NCBI GenBank assembly: GCA_963733265.1
Contig: CAVTCF010000001.1
Span: 1,674,001 to 1,738,000 of the forward strand
Length of the DNA: 64,000 nt
Direction: 5' to 3'
From: PALSA-1006 sp963733265
GTDB lineage: Bacteria; Pseudomonadota; Gammaproteobacteria; Burkholderiales; Gallionellaceae
Under the pieces are notes generated by a model. That model was not told the origin of the DNA, did no database searches, and was given only the letters and a program-made list of their open reading frames with translations. Position 1 is the first letter of the stretch. Each line of letters begins with the position of its first letter. The translations under genes and the position numbers were made by a program. This document shows, piece by piece, positions 1 through 8,835 of the stretch.

Positions 1-2
1 TG

Positions 3-242
3 CGACACGATATGCCGGAATCTTTAAAAGATACACGTGTCGAGCAACAAGTGCTGCTTCGTATTGGCGCGCAATTAAAAGAATTCCCGGGATATGCGCG
101 TGTCCATCGAGTTCTTATACAAACCGAACCATGGACAGTGGAAAACGGAATAATGACACCGACACTTAAAATGAGACGTAATCGTGTGACCAAACATTTT
201 GAAAAAGAGATCGAACAACTATATAAGGGACATTGGAAATGA
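3..242 (+). CDS. Long-chain acyl-CoA synthetase (AMP-forming), C-terminal fragment
   Basis: Only the last ~79 codons are inside the window; the frame is open to the left edge. The tail carries the end of an ANL adenylate-forming enzyme: a VENGIMTPTLKMRR stretch, where the lysine of TxTLKxRR sits in the small C-terminal domain that closes on the acyl-adenylate, followed by the usual HFEKEIEQLYKGH ending of FAA1/FadD15-like long-chain synthetases. The enzyme would activate fatty acids to acyl-CoA. Its stop overlaps the start of the following thioesterase gene (ATGA). Genes for a fused dehydrogenase/hydratase and a thiolase follow, so a beta-oxidation role fits. Substrate length cannot be judged from the tail. 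Confidence 0.75.
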   Translation, partial: RHDMPESLKDTRVEQQVLLRIGAQLKEFPGYARVHRVLIQTEPWTVENGIMTPTLKMRRNRVTKHFEKEIEQLYKGHWK

Positions 243-637
243 GTGAAGAAACGACAACCCTGCCAAGCCGTCACGCCACTTTGCGCGTGGTGGCCTTGCC
301 CGGAGACTGCAATATCTCCGGTGATGTTTTTGGCGGTTGGGTAATGGCGCAAGTGGATATTGCCGGGAGTATTCCCGCTATTAGTCGGGCGCGGGGCAGA
401 GTGGTAACCGTAGCGGTGAATTCATTCCTGTTTAAACAACCCCTTTTTATGGGTGATGTGGTGAGTTTCTATGCGGAAATTATCAAAATTGGTCGCACTT
501 CCATGACTATCAATGTCGAGGTCTATGCGCAGCGTGATCCGGTCAAACCAACCTGTGTCAAAGTGACGGAGGCTACATTGACTTATGTTGCCGTGACAAA
601 TGAGCGTAAACCGCGACCGGTACCACCTGAAAATTAA
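239..637 (+). CDS. Acyl-CoA thioesterase, YciA-type hotdog fold
   Basis: A 132-residue single hotdog-domain protein, a normal length for YciA-like acyl-CoA hydrolases. The diagnostic segment around residues 25-42 reads N-x3-D-VFGGWVMAQVDIAG; the asparagine and the aspartate of MAQVD are the conserved active-site positions of this family. It should hydrolyse acyl-CoA to free acid and CoA in the cytoplasm, balancing the synthetase encoded just upstream. ATG at 239 is chosen because it overlaps the upstream stop and is preceded by AAGGGA at 226-231; an in-frame TTG at 233 is less likely. The last ~15 residues are Pro/Arg-rich and look disordered. Confidence 0.85.
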   Translation: MSEETTTLPSRHATLRVVALPGDCNISGDVFGGWVMAQVDIAGSIPAISRARGRVVTVAVNSFLFKQPLFMGDVVSFYAEIIKIGRTSMTINVEVYAQRDPVKPTCVKVTEATLTYVAVTNERKPRPVPPEN

Positions 638-650
638 ATAATCAACATCT

Positions 651-733
651 CCTCCGCATGAAGGGGGAGGGCGGGGCTAGAAGTGTTGTATTGAGACAAC
701 CCCCATCCTAGCCTTGTCTCGGAGAGGGGAAGG
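651..733. repeat. Intergenic palindromic repeat, copy 1 (family A)
   Basis: A G-rich arm (AAGGGGGAGGG with CTAG following) is separated by ~35 bases from a C-rich arm CCCCCATCCTAGCC that ends in GGGGAAGG. The same modules recur in the same order at 25714-25813. It fills most of the gap between the thioesterase and the fused dehydrogenase genes. No coding potential. Confidence 0.6.
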
Positions 734-768
734 AACAAGGCTCTGCAAAGATCACGGTGAGGTAATAA

Positions 769-3246
769 ATGAAAAAATTACATATCAGAAAAGTTGCAAT
801 CCTTGGTGCGGGTGTCATGGGCGCGCAAATTGCCGCGCACTTGGTCAATGCCAATGTGGAAACGCTTTTGTTCGAGTTGCCCGCGAAAGAGGGTGATCCG
901 AATGGCAATGTGAACAAGGCGCTCGATGGATTAAAAAAACTTGAACCGGCACCCATAGCCAGCCCCGCCAAGATCATTTATATTCAGGCCGCAAACTACG
1001 AGCAGCATTTGGAAAAGTTGCTCGAATGCGATTTAGTGATTGAAGCTATCGCCGAACGTATAGATTGGAAATCAGACCTGTATCGCAAGGTTGCACCTTT
1101 TCTGAATTCGCACGCGATATTTGCCACCAATACTTCCGGTTTGTCTATCAATAAACTTGCGGATGCCTTCCCCGAAAATCTTCGCCACCGTTTTTGCGGC
1201 ATCCACTTCTTCAATCCGCCGCGTTACATGCACTTGGTCGAGTTGATCCCTTGCGCGGGTACGCAAGCAATATTTCTCGATCAATTGGAAACATTTCTGG
1301 TCTCCACATTGGGGAAAGGTGTTGTTCGAGCCAAAGATACCCCGAACTTTATTGCCAACCGTATTGGTGTGTTTTCCATGCTTGCCACCGTGCATCATGC
1401 CCAGCGTCTCGGCTTGAGCTTCGATACAGTGGATGCACTCACCGGGCGTTATTTGGGGCGCCCAAAAAGTGCCACTTTCCGCACGCTGGATGTAGTCGGG
1501 CTGGACGTGTTCGCGCATGTCGTCAAAACCATGCAGGAGAATCTGACCGATGATCCGTGGCATGCGTTTTTTAAGTCGCCGGAATGGATCACCAAGCTGA
1601 TAGAACAAGGTGCGTTAGGACAGAAGGTTAAGCGCGGCGTATATCAAAAAATGGGCAAAGAAATACACGTGTTTAATTTGGCCGCTTACACCTACCGTGC
1701 CTCAAGCGGAAAGGCTGACGATGCAGTGAAAGATATTTTGCGCGAACGCGACTGGTCGGCAAAGCTGGCAAAATTGCGCGACAGCCAAAATCCGCAAGCG
1801 CAATTCGTGTGGAGCATTTTGCGCGACACTTTCCATTATTGCGCTGTGCAGCTTGCCAGTGTCGCGAATAATGCGCGCGATCTTGACTTTGCAGTGCGCT
1901 GGGGTTTCGGCTGGGATACCGGCCCGTTTGAGATATGGCAAGCCGCAGGCTGGCAGCAAGTTGCAGGCTGGATCAATGCCGATATTGCAGCAGGAAAAAC
2001 CATGTCGAGCACACCGCTACCGCAATGGGTCGCGGAGCACGAGCGCTCAGGGGTGCATAGTGCGCAAGGAGCATTTGCGCCAGTAAGCAATGCTTATCAA
2101 CCCCGTTCCACTTTGCCCGTCTACAAGCGTCAACTTTATCCGGATGCGCTACTGGGCGAGACCCACCACTACGGCGAAACCATTTTCGAAACCGACGAAG
2201 TGCGGCTATGGCACAGTGGCGACAACATCGCCATCCTGAGTTTCAAGAGCAAGATGCACACCGTCAACAACGAAGTGCTGGACGGAATATTGCGCGCTGT
2301 GGATGAAGCCGAAGCACACTTCAGCGCACTCATACTGTGGCAGACTGAGCCGCCATTTTCTGCCGGCGCAAACTTACTGCAACTGATGCAAGGCTTGCAA
2401 GCACCGGCGGAAGACGCAGGCGTGTTCGGCAAATTCAAACAAGCCGCCAGCCGCGTCAAATACACCATCGCCGGAGGAGGCGGCTTGGGTGACATTGTCA
2501 ATGCAGCAACAGGTAACGTACCGCAGGTTGAAGCAGTGGTCGCCAAATTTCAGCAAGCTTCACAACGCCTCAAATACGCTCAAGTGCCCACCATCGCGGC
2601 CGTGGATGGCTTGGCTCTCGGCGGCGGTTGCGAATTCTCGATCCATTGCACACGCATCGTCGCCACACTGGAAAGTTATATCGGCCTGGTTGAGGTCGGC
2701 GTCGGTCTGTTACCCGCGGGCGGCGGCTGCAAAGAAATGGCGCAGCGCGCGGCAAACGAAGCACGCGGCGGAGACATCTTTCCGATCCTCCGACGCTACT
2801 TCCAAAACATCGCCATGGGCGAAGTTGCCAAGAGCGCCGAAATGGCAAGAGAAATGGGCTACCTCAGACAGTCCGATCGCATCGTACTCAACCGCTTCGA
2901 ACTACTGCACGTCGCCAAAGAAGAAGCCAAAGCACTCAATGCCACCGCCTACCGCCCGCCCCTGCATCAGCACCAGATACCCGTCGCCGGACGCACCGCC
3001 ATCGCTACCTTCAAAGCCTCAATGCTCAATATGCTCGAAGGCGAATTCATCTCCGCGCACGACTACAATATCGGCTGCCGCGTCGCCGAAACTATGTGCG
3101 GTGGTGATGTGGAAACAGGCAGTCTGGTTGATGAAGATTGGCTGCTTGATCTGGAACGTAAAAACTTCATGGAACTGCTCGCGACTGAGAAGACACAGGA
3201 GCGGATTGAATATATGTTGAAGAATGGGAAGCCGTTGAGAAACTAG
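769..3246 (+). CDS. fadN: 3-hydroxyacyl-CoA dehydrogenase / enoyl-CoA hydratase fusion (FadN-type)
   Basis: An 825-residue bifunctional beta-oxidation enzyme. The N-terminal Rossmann domain has GAGVMG at residues 13-18, and the HCDH signature HFFNPPRYMHLVE begins with the likely catalytic His146. A C-terminal HCDH helical domain follows. The enoyl-CoA hydratase (crotonase) part starts near residue 485, with SAGANL, the oxyanion-hole stretch ALGGGCE (Glu622) and a second glutamate in GLVEVGVGLLP. Dehydrogenase-first order is that of Bacillus FadN rather than E. coli FadB. It hydrates enoyl-CoA and oxidises 3-hydroxyacyl-CoA with NAD. GAGGT precedes the ATG. A thiolase gene should follow directly but lies 2.5 kb away, behind an unrelated lipoprotein gene. 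Confidence 0.9.
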   Translation: MKKLHIRKVAILGAGVMGAQIAAHLVNANVETLLFELPAKEGDPNGNVNKALDGLKKLEPAPIASPAKIIYIQAANYEQHLEKLLECDLVIEAIAERIDWKSDLYRKVAPFLNSHAIFATNTSGLSINKLADAFPENLRHRFCGIHFFNPPRYMHLVELIPCAGTQAIFLDQLETFLVSTLGKGVVRAKDTPNFIANRIGVFSMLATVHHAQRLGLSFDTVDALTGRYLGRPKSATFRTLDVVGLDVFAHVVKTMQENLTDDPWHAFFKSPEWITKLIEQGALGQKVKRGVYQKMGKEIHVFNLAAYTYRASSGKADDAVKDILRERDWSAKLAKLRDSQNPQAQFVWSILRDTFHYCAVQLASVANNARDLDFAVRWGFGWDTGPFEIWQAAGWQQVAGWINADIAAGKTMSSTPLPQWVAEHERSGVHSAQGAFAPVSNAYQPRSTLPVYKRQLYPDALLGETHHYGETIFETDEVRLWHSGDNIAILSFKSKMHTVNNEVLDGILRAVDEAEAHFSALILWQTEPPFSAGANLLQLMQGLQAPAEDAGVFGKFKQAASRVKYTIAGGGGLGDIVNAATGNVPQVEAVVAKFQQASQRLKYAQVPTIAAVDGLALGGGCEFSIHCTRIVATLESYIGLVEVGVGLLPAGGGCKEMAQRAANEARGGDIFPILRRYFQNIAMGEVAKSAEMAREMGYLRQSDRIVLNRFELLHVAKEEAKALNATAYRPPLHQHQIPVAGRTAIATFKASMLNMLEGEFISAHDYNIGCRVAETMCGGDVETGSLVDEDWLLDLERKNFMELLATEKTQERIEYMLKNGKPLRN

Positions 3247-3410
3247 GATTGGGGAATGCAGATTGGAAATTGATGAGGCGAGTCCCAAGATGAATTAGGT
3301 GTAGTAGTTCAGACTTAATCCGACCGCTTTGCGGCGGTGAAAAATCGAGAGTAGACTTCCGCAGTCGGCAAAAGTGTGCATTTTTGAAGGTCGGTTTTAT
3401 GGCAAGCAAT

Positions 3411-3435
3411 TTGGGGTAACCCAATACCTTTTTTT
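3411..3435 (+). terminator. Rho-independent terminator-like hairpin
   Basis: TTGGG, loop GTAA, CCCAA, then TACC and a run of seven T. The stem is short. It lies 165 bases past the fadN stop, so it may end the fadN transcript and insulate the lipoprotein gene. Confidence 0.45.
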
Positions 3436-3475
3436 GCCAAAGCAGCAAGTCTTGGTAAACCGTAGGTTCGTTCAT
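3428..3475 (-). pseudogene. Possible remnant of a four-helix-bundle (23S rRNA IVS-type) protein gene
   Basis: On the minus strand the 16 codons MNEPTVYQDLLLWQKK resemble the start of the widespread four-helix-bundle (S23/TIGR02436) proteins, which typically begin with a Y/F-x-DL-x-VWQK motif. The frame stays open afterwards, but the sequence no longer resembles the family and runs into the fadN 3' end. If real it is a 5' scrap left in the fadN-lipoprotein gap. The match is short and could be chance. Confidence 0.25.
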
Positions 3476-3510
3476 TTATAGATATTTTCGTTAGGATTTC
3501 GGGTGTAAAA

Positions 3511-5673
3511 ATGGCTAGATCTCAAAGAGTAAAAGCAATATTAATAATGTTGTTGGTATCTTTGGCGCTTGTATTGGTCGCATGCAACAACGCGGTAGTA
3601 GGTAGCAAGAGTGGCAGTAACAGCGGCAGCAATAGCGGTAGCGGAGGACAGAGCAATGCATTCCAGCCGATAGGAACTTCTGGCGGGACGAGTCCGTCCG
3701 ACTATGGTTCTCCTGAGTATCAAAACGGCATGAGGACTGCCAGAGGCTTTATGACGATAGCTAACGCATCGACTCCCACAACACGTGACGCTAACGGCTG
3801 GCCGACTACGGACTTCCAGACTTTACTTATCGAAGTTCAGAACTATTCAAGTCCTCCGTCCTGGGCGCATATAAATGACGCGGCACATCCTTGGAAGTGC
3901 GGCTTTACCTCAAAAAAAACCACTGGGGCAGGTACCGAGATTGTCAGCGGCGGGAATGCCACCATATCAAACAAAATCAATACGTCAGGCATCGTGACAT
4001 TTGATCTAGTTCCTACAAATGGCGCGGCTGGTTTCAGCATCACGGGCACAAACGGCGGTGCTACGAACGTTTTTTGTAATCTACCCGAATATCCGACTGC
4101 ATCCGGGACGTTCACTAACGAATTTATCTCGTTACTCAAAGATTTTGGCCAGCAGCGTGCGCTGGACTGGTCTAACGCGCTGTGGAATGATCAGCCTACA
4201 ACGTGGGCTGGCCGAAACACACCCGCAAACACGCACACCAAAATTTGGTCAGGTACGAATCTGGCGTCCGCATTACCAAATACTACCGGGGAAGGGGCGC
4301 CGGTCGACGACTTTGTTGCACTTTGCAATGCAACCAATTCGGATCTTTGGTATAACTTGCCACTAAAAGATGATGGCACTTACGTGACTGGTCTGGCAAA
4401 TTATCTGGCAGCCAACCTCAATTCAAATCTGAAGGTGCGCATCGAGCTTGCCAATGAATTATGGAACGGGGTTGGTGTTGGAGGAGGTACCTACGCAAAT
4501 TTTGTTAATGCATACGTTGCTGCAAATCCTGGGGTATTAGACTGGGATGCGGGTCAAAGTTCCTACAATGCCACCTATTCTCCTTTGTACCGTTACTATG
4601 GCAAACGTATGTATGAAGCCTACGTAGCATTCTCAGCCGCATTCGGTTCACAATATGCTAGCCGTGTAAAACTCGTGCTGGCATGGCAGCAGGGGGGATT
4701 TGGCGCGTTTACTGGTATGATGCAGTATATTCAGCACTACCACCCAACCACTCCAATAGGGACTGTACTTGGCGCACTCTCGGTGGCACCATACGAGAAT
4801 CGGGATAATACTCTTGTTCCTGGGGATGGAGTCAATCACGTCAATCATACTGGTGACTCAATAGCAACTATTCAAGCACAACTTACCGCAAATGGTAACT
4901 ATATTGCATTGACGAGTAAGTCTGAGAATGTTGCGTTAATGGCTATGCACTACGGACTTAGCCTAGAAGCATATGAGGCTGGGTGGGAAAGCGGGCTAGA
5001 AACCTCTGCCTCTAATTATGGTTTAGCCATCATGGACCCGGGGATGACTGCAGTGGTATCCAGTTACCTGCAAAATCTGCTCAATTCAGGGTACAGCCGT
5101 CTTAACTGGACGGCTTTTGGGGTAAGTAACTTCAACAATCCCGCGAGCGATCCTAGTTATGCCCTTTCAACCAGTTACGATACGTTGATAACATCTGGCA
5201 GTCCTCGACTATCGGGGATAAAGGCGGTGAATACCGGGGGAATCATTTACACCCGCAATGTTGTGGGCACCGGCACATCGACAATCGATGCCATTAACTA
5301 CGCGGACAACGTCACGAGCATGTCTTCAACCTATCCGTACTTGGGACAACTGAACAGTTATGCGCAGGGTCCTTATTATGCAACTGGCGGCTACATAGGC
5401 TATATCATCAATTGCACTACCGCAGGAAACTACGCCGTGAGCGTTGTATTTAATGCAACATCCGCAGGATTGACCAATTTTGAATGGGGCAGTTCTGGAA
5501 ACGCGGGTCTAAATCATATCACTACTGGCATTACGATCCCATCAGGTACAGGCGTAACTGTGCCACTGGGTACCGTTACGTTGGCGCAGGGTACTAACTA
5601 TATCCTGCTGGGAAACGGAACTGCACAAAGCACGATCACCCCAAAATCGCTACAGTTTTCAACCGCCCCATAG
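3511..5673 (+). CDS. Lipoprotein with glycoside-hydrolase-like core and carbohydrate-binding-like tail
   Basis: A 720-residue lipoprotein: hydrophobic signal, lipobox LVAC with Cys25, then a Ser/Gly/Asn linker (about residues 31-48). The middle (roughly 75-550) has features of a TIM-barrel glycosidase of clan GH-A: VRIELANELWN with Asn315-Glu316 as a possible acid/base pair, and YEAGWE near residues 488-493 as a possible nucleophile region. The last ~150 residues are beta-rich, with GGYIGYIINCTTAGNYAVSVVF, like CBM6/35-type modules. It could bind or cleave exopolysaccharide at the cell surface. The family assignment is my inference; I do not recognise a named enzyme. Base and codon use look different from the flanking fad genes, which it separates, suggesting acquisition. 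Confidence 0.6.
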   Translation: MARSQRVKAILIMLLVSLALVLVACNNAVVGSKSGSNSGSNSGSGGQSNAFQPIGTSGGTSPSDYGSPEYQNGMRTARGFMTIANASTPTTRDANGWPTTDFQTLLIEVQNYSSPPSWAHINDAAHPWKCGFTSKKTTGAGTEIVSGGNATISNKINTSGIVTFDLVPTNGAAGFSITGTNGGATNVFCNLPEYPTASGTFTNEFISLLKDFGQQRALDWSNALWNDQPTTWAGRNTPANTHTKIWSGTNLASALPNTTGEGAPVDDFVALCNATNSDLWYNLPLKDDGTYVTGLANYLAANLNSNLKVRIELANELWNGVGVGGGTYANFVNAYVAANPGVLDWDAGQSSYNATYSPLYRYYGKRMYEAYVAFSAAFGSQYASRVKLVLAWQQGGFGAFTGMMQYIQHYHPTTPIGTVLGALSVAPYENRDNTLVPGDGVNHVNHTGDSIATIQAQLTANGNYIALTSKSENVALMAMHYGLSLEAYEAGWESGLETSASNYGLAIMDPGMTAVVSSYLQNLLNSGYSRLNWTAFGVSNFNNPASDPSYALSTSYDTLITSGSPRLSGIKAVNTGGIIYTRNVVGTGTSTIDAINYADNVTSMSSTYPYLGQLNSYAQGPYYATGGYIGYIINCTTAGNYAVSVVFNATSAGLTNFEWGSSGNAGLNHITTGITIPSGTGVTVPLGTVTLAQGTNYILLGNGTAQSTITPKSLQFSTAP

Positions 5674-5749
5674 GTACAACACATTGCGCTCATGAGGGTG
5701 AATCGCCATTTGTCCCTACGCATTTATTGAAAATAATTAGGAGGTCATC

Positions 5750-6949
5750 ATGAGCAAACAAGTCCAGGAAGCCTACATTGTTGCCGCCACGCGCACACCG
5801 GTAGGCAAGGCTCCGCGCGGAATGTTTCGCAATACGCGTCCGGATGATCTGTTGGCACATGTGTTGAAGAGTGTGCTGGCGCAGGTGCCGTCACTGGATG
5901 CAAAGAGTATTGGCGATGTGATTGTCGGCTGTGCGATGCCGGAGGCGGAGCAGGGGATGAACGTGGCTCGTATTGCTTTGTTGCTGGCCGGGTTGCCGGA
6001 TACGGTGCCGGGTTTGACAGTCAATCGTTTCTGTTCTTCCGGCTTGCAGGCGGTGGCGCTGGCGGCGGATCGTATTCGTCTCGGCGAGTCGGATGTGATG
6101 CTGGCTGCGGGTGTGGAGAGTATGAGCATGGTGCCGATGATGGGCAACAAGATCGCGTTCAATGCGGCTATTTTTGAAAAAAATGAACATTACGGTATTG
6201 CTTACGGCATGGGGTTGACAGCGGAGAAAGTGGCGGAGCGCTGGAGGGTGTCGCGGGAGGAGCAGGATGCGTTTGCGTTGCAGAGCCATGAGCGCGCCGT
6301 TGCAGCAATCTTTAAGGGCGAATTCAAAGACGAAATTTCAGCTTATCGCGTTAGCGAGCATGTGCCGGATATGAATACACGCGAGGTGAAAATCAAGGCA
6401 TACGATGTGGTGCAAGACGAAGGGCCGCGCGCAGATACTTCGCTCGAAGCGTTGGGTAAACTCAAAACAGTATTTGCGCAGCATGGCTCGGTAACGGCAG
6501 GTAACAGTTCACAGATGTCTGACGGTGCAGGTGCAGTGTTACTTTGCAGCGAGACTGCGTTAAAGCGTTACAATCTCACTCCTATCGGCAAGTTTCTCGG
6601 CTTCAGTGTGGCGGGTGTGCCGCCCGAGATCATGGGTATTGGTCCGAAAGAAGCCATTCCCCGCGCCTTGAAACAAGTTGGACTGAGCCTGAAAGATTTG
6701 GACTGGATCGAACTTAATGAAGCGTTCGCGGCGCAGTCTTTGGCGGTTATCCACGACATCGGCATCGATCCGGCGATCGTGAATCCACTTGGGGGCGCCA
6801 TTGCGTTGGGGCATCCGCTTGGAGCCACAGGGGCCATTCGTACCGCCACGTTGCTGCACGGCTTGCGTCGTCGTAAACAGAAGTACGGTATGGTGACGAT
6901 GTGCATAGGAACGGGTATGGGCGCGGCGGGTATTTTTGAAGCCCTGTAA
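5750..6949 (+). CDS. fadA: Acetyl-CoA C-acyltransferase (3-ketoacyl-CoA thiolase)
   Basis: A 399-residue thiolase of normal length. The nucleophilic cysteine is Cys95 in NRFCSSGLQA; His355 in GHPLGATGA and Cys385 in CIGTGMGAAG complete the catalytic set. It cleaves 3-ketoacyl-CoA with CoA to acetyl-CoA and a shortened acyl-CoA, the last step of beta-oxidation in the cytoplasm. A strong AGGAGG sits 7 bases before the ATG. It should work with the FadN-type fusion encoded at 769-3246. The thiolase could instead favour acetoacetyl-CoA, but the neighbouring genes favour FadA. Confidence 0.92.
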   Translation: MSKQVQEAYIVAATRTPVGKAPRGMFRNTRPDDLLAHVLKSVLAQVPSLDAKSIGDVIVGCAMPEAEQGMNVARIALLLAGLPDTVPGLTVNRFCSSGLQAVALAADRIRLGESDVMLAAGVESMSMVPMMGNKIAFNAAIFEKNEHYGIAYGMGLTAEKVAERWRVSREEQDAFALQSHERAVAAIFKGEFKDEISAYRVSEHVPDMNTREVKIKAYDVVQDEGPRADTSLEALGKLKTVFAQHGSVTAGNSSQMSDGAGAVLLCSETALKRYNLTPIGKFLGFSVAGVPPEIMGIGPKEAIPRALKQVGLSLKDLDWIELNEAFAAQSLAVIHDIGIDPAIVNPLGGAIALGHPLGATGAIRTATLLHGLRRRKQKYGMVTMCIGTGMGAAGIFEAL

Positions 6950-6975
6950 TTTTGTTTAGTAAACCGAAAGAAATA

Positions 6976-7563
6976 ATGCAAAAAATTTTATTGGCAAGTT
7001 TGTTGTGTCTGAGCAGTCTGTCAGCATTCGCGCTCAATGTGGTCGGGGTAAATGTGCCCGAACAAGCACAGTCGGGCGAGCAGTCGCTGGTGTTAAACGG
7101 TGCAGGTGCGAAGAAGATGGCGGGCATTTTTAATGTCTATGTAATTGCCTTGTATCTGCCTGAAAAGAAACATTCGATTGAGGAGATATTGGCAGAAAGT
7201 GTGAGTAAGCGTCTGGTGCTGAATTTTATGTTCGACGGTCAGAGCGCACAGTTATTGGATGCAACTCGCAAGCTGCTGGTTGAAAATCATAGCGAAGAAG
7301 AATTTAAAACACTGGATACCGGTTTGAAGGAGTTTGCGGCTCCGTTTGACACTTTAAAGGACATTAAAAAAGATGATCAAATGGCGTTTGATTACAATCC
7401 CAAATCCGGGATTAAAATGAGTATGAATGGCAAAGAGTTCGGTCACGTTGATGCACCCGGATTTATGCGCGCCTTTTTGAAAGTGTGGTTAGGAAGCAGA
7501 CCTGCCCAATTTGATTTGAAAGATCGTTTGCTGGGGCTGGCCGACGCCGATGTCAAACGGTGA
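6976..7563 (+). CDS. Exported chalcone-isomerase-like domain protein
   Basis: A 195-residue exported protein. The signal peptide MQKILLASLLCLSSLSAFA ends at an Ala-x-Ala site, which is why I prefer ATG 6976 over an in-frame TTG at 6952. The mature part resembles the bacterial chalcone-isomerase-like family: an early NGAG-K motif, a KMAGIFNVYVIALYLP strand region, and a C-terminal PGFMRAFLKVWLG helix. Bacterial members do not isomerise chalcones as far as known and their function is unclear; some fold relatives bind fatty acids, and the position after fadA would fit that. It overlaps or abuts the ATP-grasp gene downstream. Confidence 0.7.
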   Translation: MQKILLASLLCLSSLSAFALNVVGVNVPEQAQSGEQSLVLNGAGAKKMAGIFNVYVIALYLPEKKHSIEEILAESVSKRLVLNFMFDGQSAQLLDATRKLLVENHSEEEFKTLDTGLKEFAAPFDTLKDIKKDDQMAFDYNPKSGIKMSMNGKEFGHVDAPGFMRAFLKVWLGSRPAQFDLKDRLLGLADADVKR

Positions 7564-7573
7564 AATAAAGCGG

Positions 7574-8761
7574 ATGAATGACGAAACATCCGCTACTGTA
7601 ATCGATAGAGACTCTCTGGTATCTTCTATCCGGCAACAGGGCGAAAACTTTTACCGCAGTATCAAAGAACAACACTTGCATTTGTTCGCGGGCGTTTCGC
7701 TATGTGTTTCGCCGGAACATCTTGCGCAAATGGGGGCAGTGATTGCAGCGGTCGAGACTGTTTCGAAACTGCCTGAGTGGAACGAAAAAATAATTTCTCC
7801 CCATGCTGCAAAAGGAGTTTTTTTCGGCTACGATTTTCATTTGAATGAGCGCGGCGCTCATCTCATTGAGGTTAATACCAATGCGGGCGGGGCATTCTTG
7901 AATGCGCTGTTGTTGCAAAGCCAGCGGGATATTTTTCTGCCGGGAAAATCTACTGCGGTAAATAGTCTTGAGCAGAACTTTATTGAGATGTTTCGCAACG
8001 AGTACCGGTTGGAGCGCGGTGATGCACCCTTAAGATATATTGCCATCGTGGATGAAAAGCCGACGGAACAATATCTTTATCCCGAATTTATTCTGGCGCG
8101 GCAATTGTTCGAGCAAGCGGGTATTCATACTGTGATTGCGGATCCGGCGGAGTTGTCTGTCGGCGCAGACGGCGTTTATCTGCACGATCAACCAATCGAT
8201 CTTATCTATAATCGACTCACCGATTTTACATTGGACAATTATCCTGCCATTGTAGAAGCGTACCGGAATAATCAAGTTGTCATTACGCCAAACCCGCAGG
8301 TCTATACGCGTTATGCAGATAAACGAAATTTGGTGAGGTTAACGGATGCGGAATTTTTAGGTGTTTTGCATGTTGATCGGCATGTCGTGGATGAATTGCA
8401 AAAAGGCATTCCGTTGACGCGTGCGGTGAATGCGGAAGATGCCGAGCGATGGTGGACTGAGCGCAAACAGTGGTTCTTCAAACCTGTGACAGGATATGGC
8501 GCAAAGGGCGCGTATCGGGGTGACAAAATAACCAAACGCGTATTCGATGAAATTCTGGCCGGCGATTACGTGGCACAAAAATTGGCACAGCCGGGCGAGT
8601 GTTCGATAATGCTCAACGGAGAGATAGCAGTGCTAAAATTTGATGTGCGCTGTTATGTTTATGACGGCAAGATACAGCTTGTCTCGGCGCGTTTGTACCA
8701 GGGGCAAACCACGAATTTTAGAACGCCGGGAGGCGGGTTTTCAATGGTTAGAGTTGTGTAG
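7574..8761 (+). CDS. ATP-grasp domain protein, glutathione-synthetase-like
   Basis: About 395 residues from ATG 7574; an in-frame ATG at 7550 overlaps the previous gene by 14 bases and is the alternative start. Recognisable pieces are HLIEVNTNAGGAFLNALL near the N-terminus, WFFKPVTGYGAKGAYRGDK in the middle (a phosphate-binding loop typical of ATP-grasp enzymes) and LAQPGECSIM with VLKFDVRCYVYDG towards the end, which would carry metal- and ATP-binding residues. ATP-grasp enzymes ligate a carboxylate to an amine or thiol through an acyl phosphate. The substrate cannot be read from sequence. No partner gene nearby suggests one. Confidence 0.6.
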   Translation: MNDETSATVIDRDSLVSSIRQQGENFYRSIKEQHLHLFAGVSLCVSPEHLAQMGAVIAAVETVSKLPEWNEKIISPHAAKGVFFGYDFHLNERGAHLIEVNTNAGGAFLNALLLQSQRDIFLPGKSTAVNSLEQNFIEMFRNEYRLERGDAPLRYIAIVDEKPTEQYLYPEFILARQLFEQAGIHTVIADPAELSVGADGVYLHDQPIDLIYNRLTDFTLDNYPAIVEAYRNNQVVITPNPQVYTRYADKRNLVRLTDAEFLGVLHVDRHVVDELQKGIPLTRAVNAEDAERWWTERKQWFFKPVTGYGAKGAYRGDKITKRVFDEILAGDYVAQKLAQPGECSIMLNGEIAVLKFDVRCYVYDGKIQLVSARLYQGQTTNFRTPGGGFSMVRVV

Positions 8762-8835
8762 TGGCGCATTGGTGAAACAACTAGCCATCTGACCAAGGCG
8801 GCAAGCTGCCAAGTCATTGCTTATGCCATACGCCA

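Noticed and set aside
2489..3220. 243-codon plus-strand frame inside fadN
   Set aside because: Out-of-frame reading of the crotonase part, Ser/Arg/Lys-rich and without domain similarity.
3600..3655. Short tandem Ser/Asn/Gly codon repeat considered as a separate repeat or CRISPR-like feature
   Set aside because: It encodes the flexible linker after the lipobox of the lipoprotein and has no spacers.
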